14,814 nucleotides of DNA from assembly GCA_031411575.1 (NCBI GenBank), contig JANOBJ010000108.1, positions 1 through 14,814 on the forward strand, given 5' to 3'. Position 1 is the stretch's first letter. Every line of letters begins with the position of its first letter. A program made the translations under genes and the position numbers. The DNA comes from JANOBJ01 sp031411575. Lineage in GTDB: Bacteria; Pseudomonadota; Gammaproteobacteria; Burkholderiales; Burkholderiaceae_C. The notes beneath the pieces were generated by a model. It did no database searches. It was not told the origin of the DNA and worked only from the letters and a program-made list of their open reading frames with translations. Positions 7,216 through 14,287 of this stretch are shown here, piece after piece.

Positions 7216-8331
7216 TCAGCGCAGCCCCATTGCCTGCCGCGCTACCCAACTCTTCAGCGGCCCGCTGTTCGCAAAGCCGCTCATGCCCCAATTGCGCAGT
7301 TTCTGCAGCGGGCCTTCACCCGCCGCAAACAGCTGCTGCAGCCCGTCGGTTGCCAGCCCCAGGGCGACGGCGGCGGCCTTGCGCGAGCGCTCGTAGCGGC
7401 GCAGCAGCCTCATGTCGGCCACGCTGCGCCAGTAGTCGCGCTGCTGCAGCACCTGCGCCAACTCAGCTGCATCGGCCAGCCCGAGGTTCAGGCCCTGGCC
7501 GGCCAGCGGGTGCACCGTGTGCGCGGCATCGCCCGCCAACGCCCATGCCTTGCCGCCGGCGCTGCCCACCCAACGGTCAACCTGCGCCAGCTGCAGCGGC
7601 CAGGCGCTGCGCTCGCTGCTCAGGTGCAGCGCCCCCGACGTGTGCTGGCTGGCTTGGCCCACGGCCTCGCCAAACGCGGCCGCATCGAGCGCCATCAACG
7701 CTTCCGCGCGCGTCTCTTCGACAGACCAGACCAGTGCCACGGAGTTCCCGTCCGCGCCGTCCAGAGGCAGCAAAGCGAGAATATTTCCCTGAGAAAACCA
7801 CTGCCGCGCCGTCTGGGCGTGTGGTTTTTCACAGGTGAGCCGTGCCGCAATCGCGCGCTGCGCATACGGCGTCACCTCAAACGTGACGCCCAGCTCGGCC
7901 CGGGTGGCGCTGGCCTTGCCTTCGCACACCACGGTCAGCGTGGCGGCGGCGGGGGCCTCCAGTACGTCGATCTGCGGCTGGTAGCGGATGGCTTGCGTCA
8001 GCCCGTGCTCCAGCGCAGGCACATCGGCGATCCACGCGAGCGCGTCCACACCTTGCTCCAGTGCGTCAAAGCGCACCGCGCCGCCATCGTCACCCCACAC
8101 GTCCATCGCCCGCACGGGCGTGGCGTGGGGCGCGTCCGGCCAGCAGCGCAACGACTCCAGCAGCGCGCGCGATGCGGCATTGAGCGCGTAGGCCCGCACG
8201 TCGGCGCCGGCAGGCGTTTGGCCAGTGGGCGCGACCAGGCCTACGCGCAGCGACTGGCGTGCCAGCAGCAGCGCGAGCGTGCGGCCGACCACGCCGCCGC
8301 CGCGGATGCAGACATCAAAGGGTTGCGCCAT
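7216..8331 (-). CDS. UbiH/UbiF/VisC-family FAD-dependent hydroxylase
   Basis: A class A flavoprotein monooxygenase, probably hydroxylating the ring of a ubiquinone precursor at the inner membrane. It has 371 residues. The dinucleotide fold shows GGGVVG at 11-16 near the N-terminus. The second FAD motif ALAGDAAHTVHPLAGQGLNL starts at about 265, with GDAAH at 267-271. The conserved DVRAYALNAAS lies at 44-54, and YAQRAIAARL in the middle fits the UbiH family. The usual mid-protein GADGxxS motif is altered to CEGKASATR. Which ring carbon it acts on cannot be told from the sequence. The ATG at 8331 is preferred over an in-frame TTG at 8355. It is the first gene of the minus-strand cluster and diverges from the MOSC gene. 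Confidence 0.87.
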   Translation of the reverse strand: MAQPFDVCIRGGGVVGRTLALLLARQSLRVGLVAPTGQTPAGADVRAYALNAASRALLESLRCWPDAPHATPVRAMDVWGDDGGAVRFDALEQGVDALAWIADVPALEHGLTQAIRYQPQIDVLEAPAAATLTVVCEGKASATRAELGVTFEVTPYAQRAIAARLTCEKPHAQTARQWFSQGNILALLPLDGADGNSVALVWSVEETRAEALMALDAAAFGEAVGQASQHTSGALHLSSERSAWPLQLAQVDRWVGSAGGKAWALAGDAAHTVHPLAGQGLNLGLADAAELAQVLQQRDYWRSVADMRLLRRYERSRKAAAVALGLATDGLQQLFAAGEGPLQKLRNWGMSGFANSGPLKSWVARQAMGLR

Positions 8332-8338
8332 GAGAGGA

Positions 8339-8344
8339 TTGTAG
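8339..8344 (-). promoter_or_regulatory. Candidate -10 element for the minus-strand cluster
   Basis: On the minus strand TACAAT stands 7 bases before the ATG of the FAD hydroxylase gene. A transcript from it would begin at or next to the start codon and so be leaderless. There is no good -35 box at 15-18 bases and no Shine-Dalgarno sequence before this ATG. The latter fits a leaderless start, but the evidence is thin. Confidence 0.3.
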
Positions 8345-8450
8345 GAGGCAGGCAAAATCCTGGGCTCGGCAGGTTGTTACGCGACCCTGTGCCCGCCCCG
8401 CCCGACAATTCAGCGCCAGATCACCGCCCAATCACCGCCAGGAACCCTTG

Positions 8451-9356
8451 ATGACCACCCCCGTGACCCCCGCCTCCGCCGACGTGTCGGCCCGCATTGC
8501 CCGCCTGTTCGTGTACCCGATCAAGTCCTGCGCCGGCGTGGAGGTGCGCGAGGCGGTGCTGACCGACACCGGTCTTGAATTCGACCGCGCCTGGATGGTG
8601 GTGGACGAAACGGGCGAATTCGTGAGCCAGCGCGAGCTGCCGCGTATGGCGCTGATCCGCCCGACCCTCAAGCACTTCGAGATGGTGCTGCGCGCACCCG
8701 GCATGCTGACGCTGCACATCACGCTGGACGCGGTGGAGCAGCCGGTCAAGGCGCGCGTCTGGGACGACGAGGTCAGCGCCTATGACATGGGCGACGTGGC
8801 CGCGCAGTGGTTCACTGATTTCCTGAAACAGGATCTGCCCGTTGGCCGTGTGCCGATGAAGCTGCGCCTGGTGCGCTTCGACCCCGACTTTCGCCGCCTC
8901 TCCAGCCTGAAGTGGACCGGCGGCGTCGAGGCGCCCAACCAGTTTTCTGATGGCTTCCCGGTGCTGGTGACCAGCGATGCTTCGGTGGTCGAACTCAATA
9001 CCCGGCTGGCTGCGGCCGGCCATGCGCCGGTGACGGTCGAGCGATTCCGGCCCAACATCGTGCTGTCGGGCCTCACCGCGCATGATGAGGACCACCTCGA
9101 ATGGATGCGCCTGGTCACGGCGCAAGGGCCGGTCGAGCTGCAAAACGTGAAGCCCTGCGCGCGCTGCCCCATCCCCAACATCGACCCGGCCACCGCACAA
9201 TCCAGCCCGGCCGTGGCCGACGCCCTGCAGTCCTACCGGCGCGACAGCCGGCTGGACGGCGCGGTCACCTTTGGCATGAACGCCATCGTGCGCAGCGGCG
9301 TCGAGAGCGTGCTCGAAGTCGGGCAGGCGGTGGACGGCACTTACCGCTTTGGCTGA
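8451..9356 (+). CDS. MOSC domain protein (YcbX/mARC-like)
   Basis: The 301-residue protein has an N-terminal MOSC beta-barrel (about 14-130, with LFVYPIKSCAGVEV at 19-32) and a C-terminal MOSC domain (about 140-301). Related YcbX and mARC proteins bind molybdenum cofactor and reduce N-hydroxylated compounds. The motif KPCARCPIPNIDP (Cys236 and Cys239), followed by LQSYRRD, is the family signature; one of these cysteines is the expected metal ligand. No 2Fe-2S domain follows, so electrons must come from a separate protein. The ATG at 8451 is preceded by AGGA seven bases upstream; the adjacent TTG at 8448 is less likely. It is divergent from the hydroxylase gene and lies 101 bases before ychF. 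Confidence 0.88.
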   Translation: MTTPVTPASADVSARIARLFVYPIKSCAGVEVREAVLTDTGLEFDRAWMVVDETGEFVSQRELPRMALIRPTLKHFEMVLRAPGMLTLHITLDAVEQPVKARVWDDEVSAYDMGDVAAQWFTDFLKQDLPVGRVPMKLRLVRFDPDFRRLSSLKWTGGVEAPNQFSDGFPVLVTSDASVVELNTRLAAAGHAPVTVERFRPNIVLSGLTAHDEDHLEWMRLVTAQGPVELQNVKPCARCPIPNIDPATAQSSPAVADALQSYRRDSRLDGAVTFGMNAIVRSGVESVLEVGQAVDGTYRFG

Positions 9357-9361
9357 GCGCT

Positions 9362-9416
9362 CGGCCAGGCGCCATGGCGCGGCAATGCGCCGTGATGCGT
9401 CGAAAGGGCCTGGCCG
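9362..9416. other. Nested inverted repeats between the MOSC gene and ychF
   Basis: CGGCCAGGC (9362-9370) pairs perfectly with GCCTGGCCG (9408-9416). Inside lie the 12-bp palindrome GCGCCATGGCGC (9369-9380) and CGGC-AATGC-GCCG (9380-9392). Together they could make a branched GC-rich structure right after the MOSC stop. No T-run follows, so it is not a standard terminator; it may still end or attenuate transcription. Confidence 0.35.
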
Positions 9417-9417
9417 C

Positions 9418-9423
9418 TAAAAT
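9418..9423 (+). promoter_or_regulatory. Candidate -10 element for ychF
   Basis: TAAAAT stands 34 bases before the ATG of ychF and directly after the GC-rich inverted repeats. No convincing -35 box is visible at the usual distance, so this is tentative. Confidence 0.25.
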
Positions 9424-9457
9424 CACAGGTTCCCCCTGATTTCCTGAAAGTCTCTCC

Positions 9458-10549
9458 ATGAGTCTCAAATGCGGCATTGTCGGCCTGCCCAATGTCGGCA
9501 AGTCCACACTTTTCAACGCGCTGACCAAAGCCAGCGTCCCCGCCGAAAACTACCCGTTCTGCACCATCGACCCCAGTGTGGGCGTGGTTGAGTTGCCCGA
9601 CGCACGGCTAGATGCGCTGGCCGCCATCGTCAAGCCCGAGCGCATCCTGCCGGCCGTGGTCGAGTTTGTCGACATCGCCGGGCTGGTGGCGGGCGCCAGC
9701 AAGGGCGAGGGCCTGGGCAACCAGTTTCTCGCGCATATCCGCGAGACCGACGCGATCGTCAATGTGGTGCGCTGCTTCGCCGACGACAACGTGATCCACG
9801 TGGCCGGCAAGGTCGACCCGATTTCCGACATCGAGGTGATCCAGACCGAGCTGTGCCTTGCCGACTTGGGCACCGTCGAAAAGAGCCTGCACCGCTACCA
9901 GAAGACCGCGCGTTCGGGCGACAAGGAAGCGGCCAAACTGGTGGCTATTCTTGAGCGTTGCCAGGCCGTGCTGGACCAGGGCAAGCCGGTCCGCTCGATC
10001 ACCTTCAACAAGGAAGAGCAGCCGCTGGTCAAGCCGCTGTGCCTGATCACCGCCAAGCCCGCGATGTTTGTGGGCAACGTGGCCGAGGACGGCTTCGAGA
10101 ACAACCCCTATCTGGACAAGTTGCGCGAGTACGCGGCGGCGCAGGGCGCACCGGTGGTGGCGATCTGCGCCAAGATCGAGGCCGAGATGGCCGACATGGG
10201 CGAGGACGACAAGAAGATGTTCCTGGCCGAGATCGGCCAGGACGAGCCGGGCCTGAACCGGCTGGTCCGATCGGCGTTCACGCTGCTCGGGCTGCAGACC
10301 TACTTCACCGCCGGGGTGAAGGAAGTGCGCGCCTGGACGGTGCCGATTGGCGCCACCGGCCCGCAGGCAGCCGGCGTGATCCACACCGATTTCGAGCGCG
10401 GCTACATCCGCGCACAGACCATCGCGTACGACGACTACATCGCCTGCAAGGGCGAGCACGGCGCCAAGGAAGCGGGCAAGATGCGCTCGGAAGGCAAGGA
10501 ATACATCGTCAAGGACGGCGACGTGATGAACTTCCTGTTCAACGTCTGA
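9458..10549 (+). CDS. ychF: Redox-responsive ATPase YchF (Obg-like)
   Basis: A universally conserved P-loop protein of the OBG family that prefers ATP and associates with ribosomes. It has 363 residues, the normal length. The P-loop GLPNVGKST is at residues 9-17. The G2/G3 region follows (NYPFCTIDPSVGVVELPD, then DIAGLVAGASKGEGLGNQFL). A helical coiled segment fills about 130-200. NVAEDGFENNPYL marks the conserved central part, and a TGS domain occupies about 280-363 (LQTYFTAGVKEVRAWT, then FERGYIRAQTIAYDDYI). The ATG is preceded by GAAAG at a usable distance. It is probably transcribed alone and converges on yqaA. Confidence 0.96.
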   Translation: MSLKCGIVGLPNVGKSTLFNALTKASVPAENYPFCTIDPSVGVVELPDARLDALAAIVKPERILPAVVEFVDIAGLVAGASKGEGLGNQFLAHIRETDAIVNVVRCFADDNVIHVAGKVDPISDIEVIQTELCLADLGTVEKSLHRYQKTARSGDKEAAKLVAILERCQAVLDQGKPVRSITFNKEEQPLVKPLCLITAKPAMFVGNVAEDGFENNPYLDKLREYAAAQGAPVVAICAKIEAEMADMGEDDKKMFLAEIGQDEPGLNRLVRSAFTLLGLQTYFTAGVKEVRAWTVPIGATGPQAAGVIHTDFERGYIRAQTIAYDDYIACKGEHGAKEAGKMRSEGKEYIVKDGDVMNFLFNV

Positions 10550-10564
10550 CAAGCGTCCGAACTC

Positions 10565-10584
10565 CGATTTTTTGAATCAAATCG
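10565..10584. terminator. Possible AT-rich hairpin after ychF
   Basis: CGATTT (10565-10570) pairs with AAATCG (10579-10584) around an 8-base loop, 15 bases past the ychF stop. It contains a T6 run, but the stem is weak. It may act together with the palindrome at 10613-10635 as a two-way terminator between the convergent genes. Confidence 0.3.
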
Positions 10585-10590
10585 CGCCCA

Positions 10591-10635
10591 TGTCCGCATC
10601 GGCTGGCCATAGTTTGCTATAAATATAATAGCAAA
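10591..10635 (+). repeat. 43-bp AT-rich repeat unit between convergent ychF and yqaA
   Basis: The best intergenic copy. It starts TGTCCGCATCGG, continues TGGCCATAG, and ends in the core GCTATAAATATAATAGC (10616-10632). The outer arms TTTGCTAT (10613-10620) and ATAGCAAA (10628-10635) pair perfectly over 8 bp. The unit matches the copies at 5552-5594 (36 of 43) and 14288-14330 (35 of 43), counted by eye. Confidence 0.85.
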
Positions 10636-10681
10636 TGACTGTGCGCGAATCCTTGCGCCAAGCTCTGCGCCGCGGTGAGCG

Positions 10682-11164
10682 CTACGGCGTGAACTGCCCC
10701 GGAAACACCCCGATCAGCGCCGCCGTCATCAGCGTGTAGCGCAAGAATTTGCCGATCGCCATGTAGAACAGGCACGGCCAGAACGGCAGCTTGAGCCAGC
10801 CGGCGACCGCGCAGAGCGGGTCGCCGATGGCCGGCAGCCAGGCCAGCAGGCAGGCCTTGGGGCCGAGCTTTTCGAGCCAGTCGAGCGCCTTCACGTGGGT
10901 GGTGGAGTGGCGGTACTTGTCCACCACCTTGTGCGCGCCATAGCCCATCCACCAGTCGAGAGCACCGCCGAGCGTGTTGCCGGCCGTGGCCACCAGGATG
11001 GCGGGCCAGAACAACTCGGGGTTGAGCTTGACCAGACCGAACACCACTGGCTCGGACCCGAGTGGCAGCAGCGTGGCTGAAATGAAGGCCACCACGAACA
11101 CGGTGCTGAGCCCGAATTCTGGCAGCGCCAGCAGCGTGAGCAGGTGATCGAGCCAGGCTTGCAT
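10682..11164 (-). CDS. yqaA: YqaA family (DedA/VTT-like) inner-membrane protein
   Basis: The 160-residue membrane protein matches YqaA of E. coli along its length: SATLLPLGSEPVVF (29-42), ATAGNTLGGALDWWMGY (59-75), LLAWLPAIGDPLCAVAGWL (105-123) and GKFLRYTLM near the C-terminus. Members share the VTT fold with DedA proteins, which move or scramble lipids; YqaA itself has no settled role. It is a single gene, divergent from dusB and convergent with ychF. A longer overlapping frame on the same strand is a shadow. A weak TACACT element lies 9 bases before the ATG. Confidence 0.88.
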   Translation of the reverse strand: MQAWLDHLLTLLALPEFGLSTVFVVAFISATLLPLGSEPVVFGLVKLNPELFWPAILVATAGNTLGGALDWWMGYGAHKVVDKYRHSTTHVKALDWLEKLGPKACLLAWLPAIGDPLCAVAGWLKLPFWPCLFYMAIGKFLRYTLMTAALIGVFPGQFTP

Positions 11165-11201
11165 GAGTCGCGCAGTGTAGCGGTGTGCAGTGCAACATGA
11201 G

Positions 11202-11234
11202 ATTTCAATTGCTGAAATTTTGAGCAGCTACAAT
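11202..11234 (+). promoter_or_regulatory. Candidate dusB-fis-purH promoter with overlapping inverted repeat and Fis-like site
   Basis: TACAAT at 11229-11234 would be the -10 element, giving a leader of about 33 bases to the dusB ATG. A perfect inverted repeat ATTTCA-N5-TGAAAT spans 11202-11218, over the expected -35 area. Bases 11211-11225 agree with the degenerate Fis consensus (G...YR..W..YR..C) at six of seven fixed positions. Autocontrol by Fis is known in enterobacteria, where fis sits in the same operon. No good -35 box at 16-18 bases is seen; TTGCTG is only 14 bases away. Confidence 0.35.
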
Positions 11235-11273
11235 CGTGCCTCTTTTTTCGGCATTTCGTCTTTCACGTTCCGC

Positions 11274-12314
11274 ATGAACATCGGCCACTTTTCTTTGGCG
11301 AACAACCTGTTCGCTGCCCCGATGGCGGGCGTGACCGACCGGCCGTTCCGCCAGTTGTGCAAGTCGCTGGGCGCGGGCTACGCGGTGAGCGAGATGGTGA
11401 CGTCGCGGCGCGACCTGTGGCACACCCTCAAGACCTCGCGCCGTGCCAACCACGACGGCGAGCCAGGCCCCATTGCGGTGCAGATCGCTGGCACCGACGC
11501 GGCCATGATGGCCGAGGCCGCGGCCTACAACATCGACCGTGGCGCACAGATCATTGACATCAACATGGGCTGCCCGGCCAAGAAGGTGTGCAACAAGTGG
11601 GCCGGCTCGGCGCTGATGCAGGACGAGCCGCTGGCGCTGGCCATCGTGGAAGCTGTGGTGGCGGCCTGTGCGCCGCACCGCGTGCCGGTGACGCTCAAGA
11701 TGCGCACCGGCTGGCGCCAGGCCGACAAGAATGCCGTGGTGCTGGCACGTGCCGCGGAGCGCGCGGGCGTGCAGATGATCACGGTGCACGGCCGCACGCG
11801 CGAGCAGGGCTACGGCGGCCAGGCCGAGTACGAGACGATTGCCGCGGTCAAGGCCGCGGTGCAGGTGCCGGTGGTGGCCAACGGCGACATCACCTCGCCC
11901 GAGAAGGCGCGCGATGTGCTGGCAAAGACCGGCGCCGACGCGGTCATGATTGGCCGGGCCGCGCAGGGTCGGCCGTGGATCTTCCGCGAGATCGCACACT
12001 TTCTGGCGACCGGCACGCACCTTGCTCCACCGCTGGTGGCCGAGGTCAGGCGCTTGCTGCTCGATCATCTGGTGGACCACTATGCGCTGTACGGCGAGTT
12101 CACGGGTGTGCGCAGTGCGCGCAAGCACATCGGCTGGTACGTGAAGGCATTGCCGGGCGGCGAGGCGTTTCGCGCGCGCATGAACACCATCGAAGACAGC
12201 CAGGCGCAGCACGCCGCCGTGGCCGATTACTTCGATGCCATGGCCGGGCAAATGGACCGCATGCCGAAGGGCGGCGCAGAACAAGACGAAGCATCAATGG
12301 AATTGGCGGCATGA
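11274..12314 (+). CDS. dusB: tRNA-dihydrouridine synthase DusB
   Basis: An FMN enzyme that reduces specific uridines in the D-loop of tRNA using NADPH. It has 346 residues from the ATG at 11274. APMAGVTDRPFR (15-26) binds FMN phosphate-side contacts. The catalytic Cys100 lies in INMGCPAKKV, followed by AGSALM. LKMRTGW, ITVHGRTREQGYGG and VVANGDI, then VMIGRAAQGRPW, are the further flavin-site motifs of a TIM barrel. A C-terminal helical domain with RKHIGWY binds tRNA. The frame is open to 11190, but those 28 extra residues overlap the likely promoter and look non-conserved. The stop overlaps the fis start (ATGA), the classic dusB-fis operon. Confidence 0.95.
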   Translation: MNIGHFSLANNLFAAPMAGVTDRPFRQLCKSLGAGYAVSEMVTSRRDLWHTLKTSRRANHDGEPGPIAVQIAGTDAAMMAEAAAYNIDRGAQIIDINMGCPAKKVCNKWAGSALMQDEPLALAIVEAVVAACAPHRVPVTLKMRTGWRQADKNAVVLARAAERAGVQMITVHGRTREQGYGGQAEYETIAAVKAAVQVPVVANGDITSPEKARDVLAKTGADAVMIGRAAQGRPWIFREIAHFLATGTHLAPPLVAEVRRLLLDHLVDHYALYGEFTGVRSARKHIGWYVKALPGGEAFRARMNTIEDSQAQHAAVADYFDAMAGQMDRMPKGGAEQDEASMELAA

Positions 12315-12547
12315 GCAAGAAACAGATTGAAGATTGCGTGCGCACCAGCCTGGAAGGCTATTTCCGGGACCTGCGTGGCACCGAGCCCGACCGCATGTAC
12401 GAGATGCTGGTCAAGGTGGTTGAAAAACCGCTGCTCGAAGTGGTGATGAACCAGGCTGACCACAACCAGTCCCGCGCGGCCGAATGGCTGGGACTGAACC
12501 GCAATACGCTGCGCAAGAAGCTCGTCGAACACAAAATCCTCAAGTGA
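12311..12547 (+). CDS. fis: DNA-binding protein Fis
   Basis: A nucleoid-associated protein that bends DNA and acts at growth-rate-controlled promoters. It has 78 residues, shorter than the 98 of E. coli because the N-terminal beta-hairpin arm is reduced, as is common in betaproteobacteria. The dimerisation helices cover about 8-45 (LLEVVMNQADHNQ marks the end), and the helix-turn-helix is NQSRAAEWLGLNRNTLRKKL at about 51-70. It overlaps dusB by 4 bases (ATGA), so translation is coupled, and precedes purH by 19 bases. Confidence 0.95.
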   Translation: MSKKQIEDCVRTSLEGYFRDLRGTEPDRMYEMLVKVVEKPLLEVVMNQADHNQSRAAEWLGLNRNTLRKKLVEHKILK

Positions 12548-12566
12548 CGCACAACGTCACCATTTC

Positions 12567-14138
12567 ATGAACGCACTGATTTCCGTCTCGGACAAAACCG
12601 GCATTGTTGACTTCGCCCGCGCGCTGCACGCGCTGGGCACCCGGCTGCTCTCCACCGGTGGCACCGCCAAACTGCTGGCCGACCAGGGCCTGCCCGTCAC
12701 CGAGGTGGCCGAGTTCACCGGGTTCCCCGAGATGCTGGACGGGCGCGTCAAGACGCTGCACCCCAAGGTGCATGGCGGCCTGCTGGCCCGGCGCGACCTG
12801 CCCGAGCACATGGCGGCGCTCAAGGCCCACGGCATCGACACCATCGACCTGCTGATCGTCAACCTGTATCCGTTTGAGGCGACGGTCGCCAAGGCCGGCT
12901 GCACGCTCGAAGACGCGATTGAGAACATCGACATCGGCGGCCCCGCCATGGTGCGCAGCGCTGCCAAGAACTGGAAGGACGTGGGCGTGCTGACCGACGC
13001 GTCGCAGTACGCGCAGGTGCTGCACGAGTTGCAAACGGCTGGCAAGCTGGCCAACGCGACGAAGTTTGCGCTGTCGGTAGCGGCGTTCAACCGCATCAGC
13101 CAGTACGACGGCGCCATCAGCGACTACCTGTCAAGCATCCAGCCCGACGGCAGCCACGCGCTGTTTCCGGGCCAGGCCAACGGCCGCTTCGTGAAGCAGC
13201 AAGACCAGCGATACGGCGAGAACCCGCACCAGCAGGCCGCCTTCTACCGCGACCTGTATCCCGCGCCCGGTTCGCTGGTGACGGCCAAGCAGTTGCAGGG
13301 CAAGGAGCTGTCGTACAACAACATCGCCGACGCCGATGCGGCGTGGGAGTGCGTCAAGAGTTTCACCGAGCCCGCATGCGTGATCGTGAAGCACGCCAAC
13401 CCGTGCGGCGTGGCGGTGGGCGCCGATGCGCACGAGGCCTACAGCAAGGCGTTCAAGACCGATCCGACCTCTGCGTTCGGCGGCATCATCGCTCTGAACC
13501 GCCCGCTGGATGGGGCTGGCGCGCTACAAATTTCGAAGCAGTTTGTCGAAGTGCTGATGGCGCCGGGCTACAGCGTCGAGGCACTGGAAGTGTTCAAGGC
13601 CAAGGCCAATGTGCGCGTGCTGGAGATCGCACTGCCTCCGGGCGGAAACACCGACTGGGACAACGGCCGCAACGCCGTGGACGTCAAGCGCATCGGCTCG
13701 GGCCTGTTGATGCAGACTGCCGACAACCATGAACTCACGCTGGCCGACCTGAAAGTGGTCAGCAAAGTGCAGCCCACGCCTGCTCAGCTGCAGGACCTGC
13801 TGTTCGCCTGGAAAGTGGCCAAGTACGTCAAGTCCAACGCCATCGTGTTCTGCGCGGGCGGCATGACGATGGGCGTCGGCGCGGGCCAGATGAGCCGGCT
13901 TGATTCAGCCCGCATTGCGAGCATCAAGGCGCAGCACGCCCAGTTGTCCCTCAAGGGCACGGCGGTGGCGAGTGACGCGTTTTTTCCGTTCCGCGACGGC
14001 CTCGATGTGGTGGTGGACGCAGGCGCCACGAGCGTGATCCAGCCCGGCGGCTCGATGCGCGACCAAGAAGTGATTGACGCGGCGAACGAGCGCGGCGTGG
14101 CGATGGTGTTCACGGGCGTGCGGCATTTCAGGCACTGA
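12567..14138 (+). CDS. purH: Bifunctional AICAR formyltransferase/IMP cyclohydrolase
   Basis: It carries out the last two steps of IMP synthesis: formyl transfer from 10-formyltetrahydrofolate to AICAR, then ring closure. It has 523 residues, the normal size. The N-terminal MGS-like cyclohydrolase domain (about 1-130) shows LLSTGGTAKLL, EFTGFPEMLDGRVKTLHPKV and GGLLARRD. The transformylase domain carries RYGENPHQQAAFYR, ELSYNNIADADAAWE and the catalytic KHANPCG (Lys275-His276), with SNAIVFCAGG and GGSMRDQEVIDAANERG near the end. It is the third gene of the dusB-fis-purH operon. In many relatives ruv genes follow; here the next gene is hemL on the other strand. Confidence 0.97.
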   Translation: MNALISVSDKTGIVDFARALHALGTRLLSTGGTAKLLADQGLPVTEVAEFTGFPEMLDGRVKTLHPKVHGGLLARRDLPEHMAALKAHGIDTIDLLIVNLYPFEATVAKAGCTLEDAIENIDIGGPAMVRSAAKNWKDVGVLTDASQYAQVLHELQTAGKLANATKFALSVAAFNRISQYDGAISDYLSSIQPDGSHALFPGQANGRFVKQQDQRYGENPHQQAAFYRDLYPAPGSLVTAKQLQGKELSYNNIADADAAWECVKSFTEPACVIVKHANPCGVAVGADAHEAYSKAFKTDPTSAFGGIIALNRPLDGAGALQISKQFVEVLMAPGYSVEALEVFKAKANVRVLEIALPPGGNTDWDNGRNAVDVKRIGSGLLMQTADNHELTLADLKVVSKVQPTPAQLQDLLFAWKVAKYVKSNAIVFCAGGMTMGVGAGQMSRLDSARIASIKAQHAQLSLKGTAVASDAFFPFRDGLDVVVDAGATSVIQPGGSMRDQEVIDAANERGVAMVFTGVRHFRH

Positions 14139-14222
14139 CCCCCCGAAGCGGTCTGCGGCCGCCTCCCCCCTTTCAGGGTGGCGCCACTGGCGGCCCGGCA
14201 CAGCCGGTTCTGCGGTTGCCTG
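14139..14222. repeat. GC-rich intergenic element of Comamonadaceae type
   Basis: The stretch after purH contains CCCCCCGAAGCGG, a GCGGCCGC palindrome, GCGCCACTGGCGG, the hairpin CCGGC-ACA-GCCGG (14195-14207) and TTCTGCGG. From memory, this order of motifs recurs between genes in Comamonadaceae genomes; I cannot confirm it without a search. The stems may help end transcription of the dusB operon. Confidence 0.45.
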
Positions 14223-14287
14223 CGAACAAAGACACCTCGCGCGCTGCGATAGCGTCAGTCTGCCATTTTCTAGTCAAATGTGCCGGT

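Noticed and set aside
5846..7396. A 516-codon plus-strand frame opposite the photolyase-like gene and dsbC
   Set aside because: It spans two recognised genes on the other strand and shows no known motif.
10617..11198. A 193-codon minus-strand frame overlapping yqaA
   Set aside because: It is in another frame from the clear YqaA homologue and has a composition typical of a shadow frame.
11190..11273. A longer N-terminus for DusB starting at 11190
   Set aside because: It would place the likely promoter inside the gene, and DusB proteins begin at the MNIG-type sequence coded from 11274.
13523..13539. GCTAC-N7-GAAGC, a 17-base near match to the repeat core inside purH
   Set aside because: The arms do not pair properly, and the encoded residues (LQISKQFVEV) follow the normal PurH pattern, so this is ordinary coding sequence.
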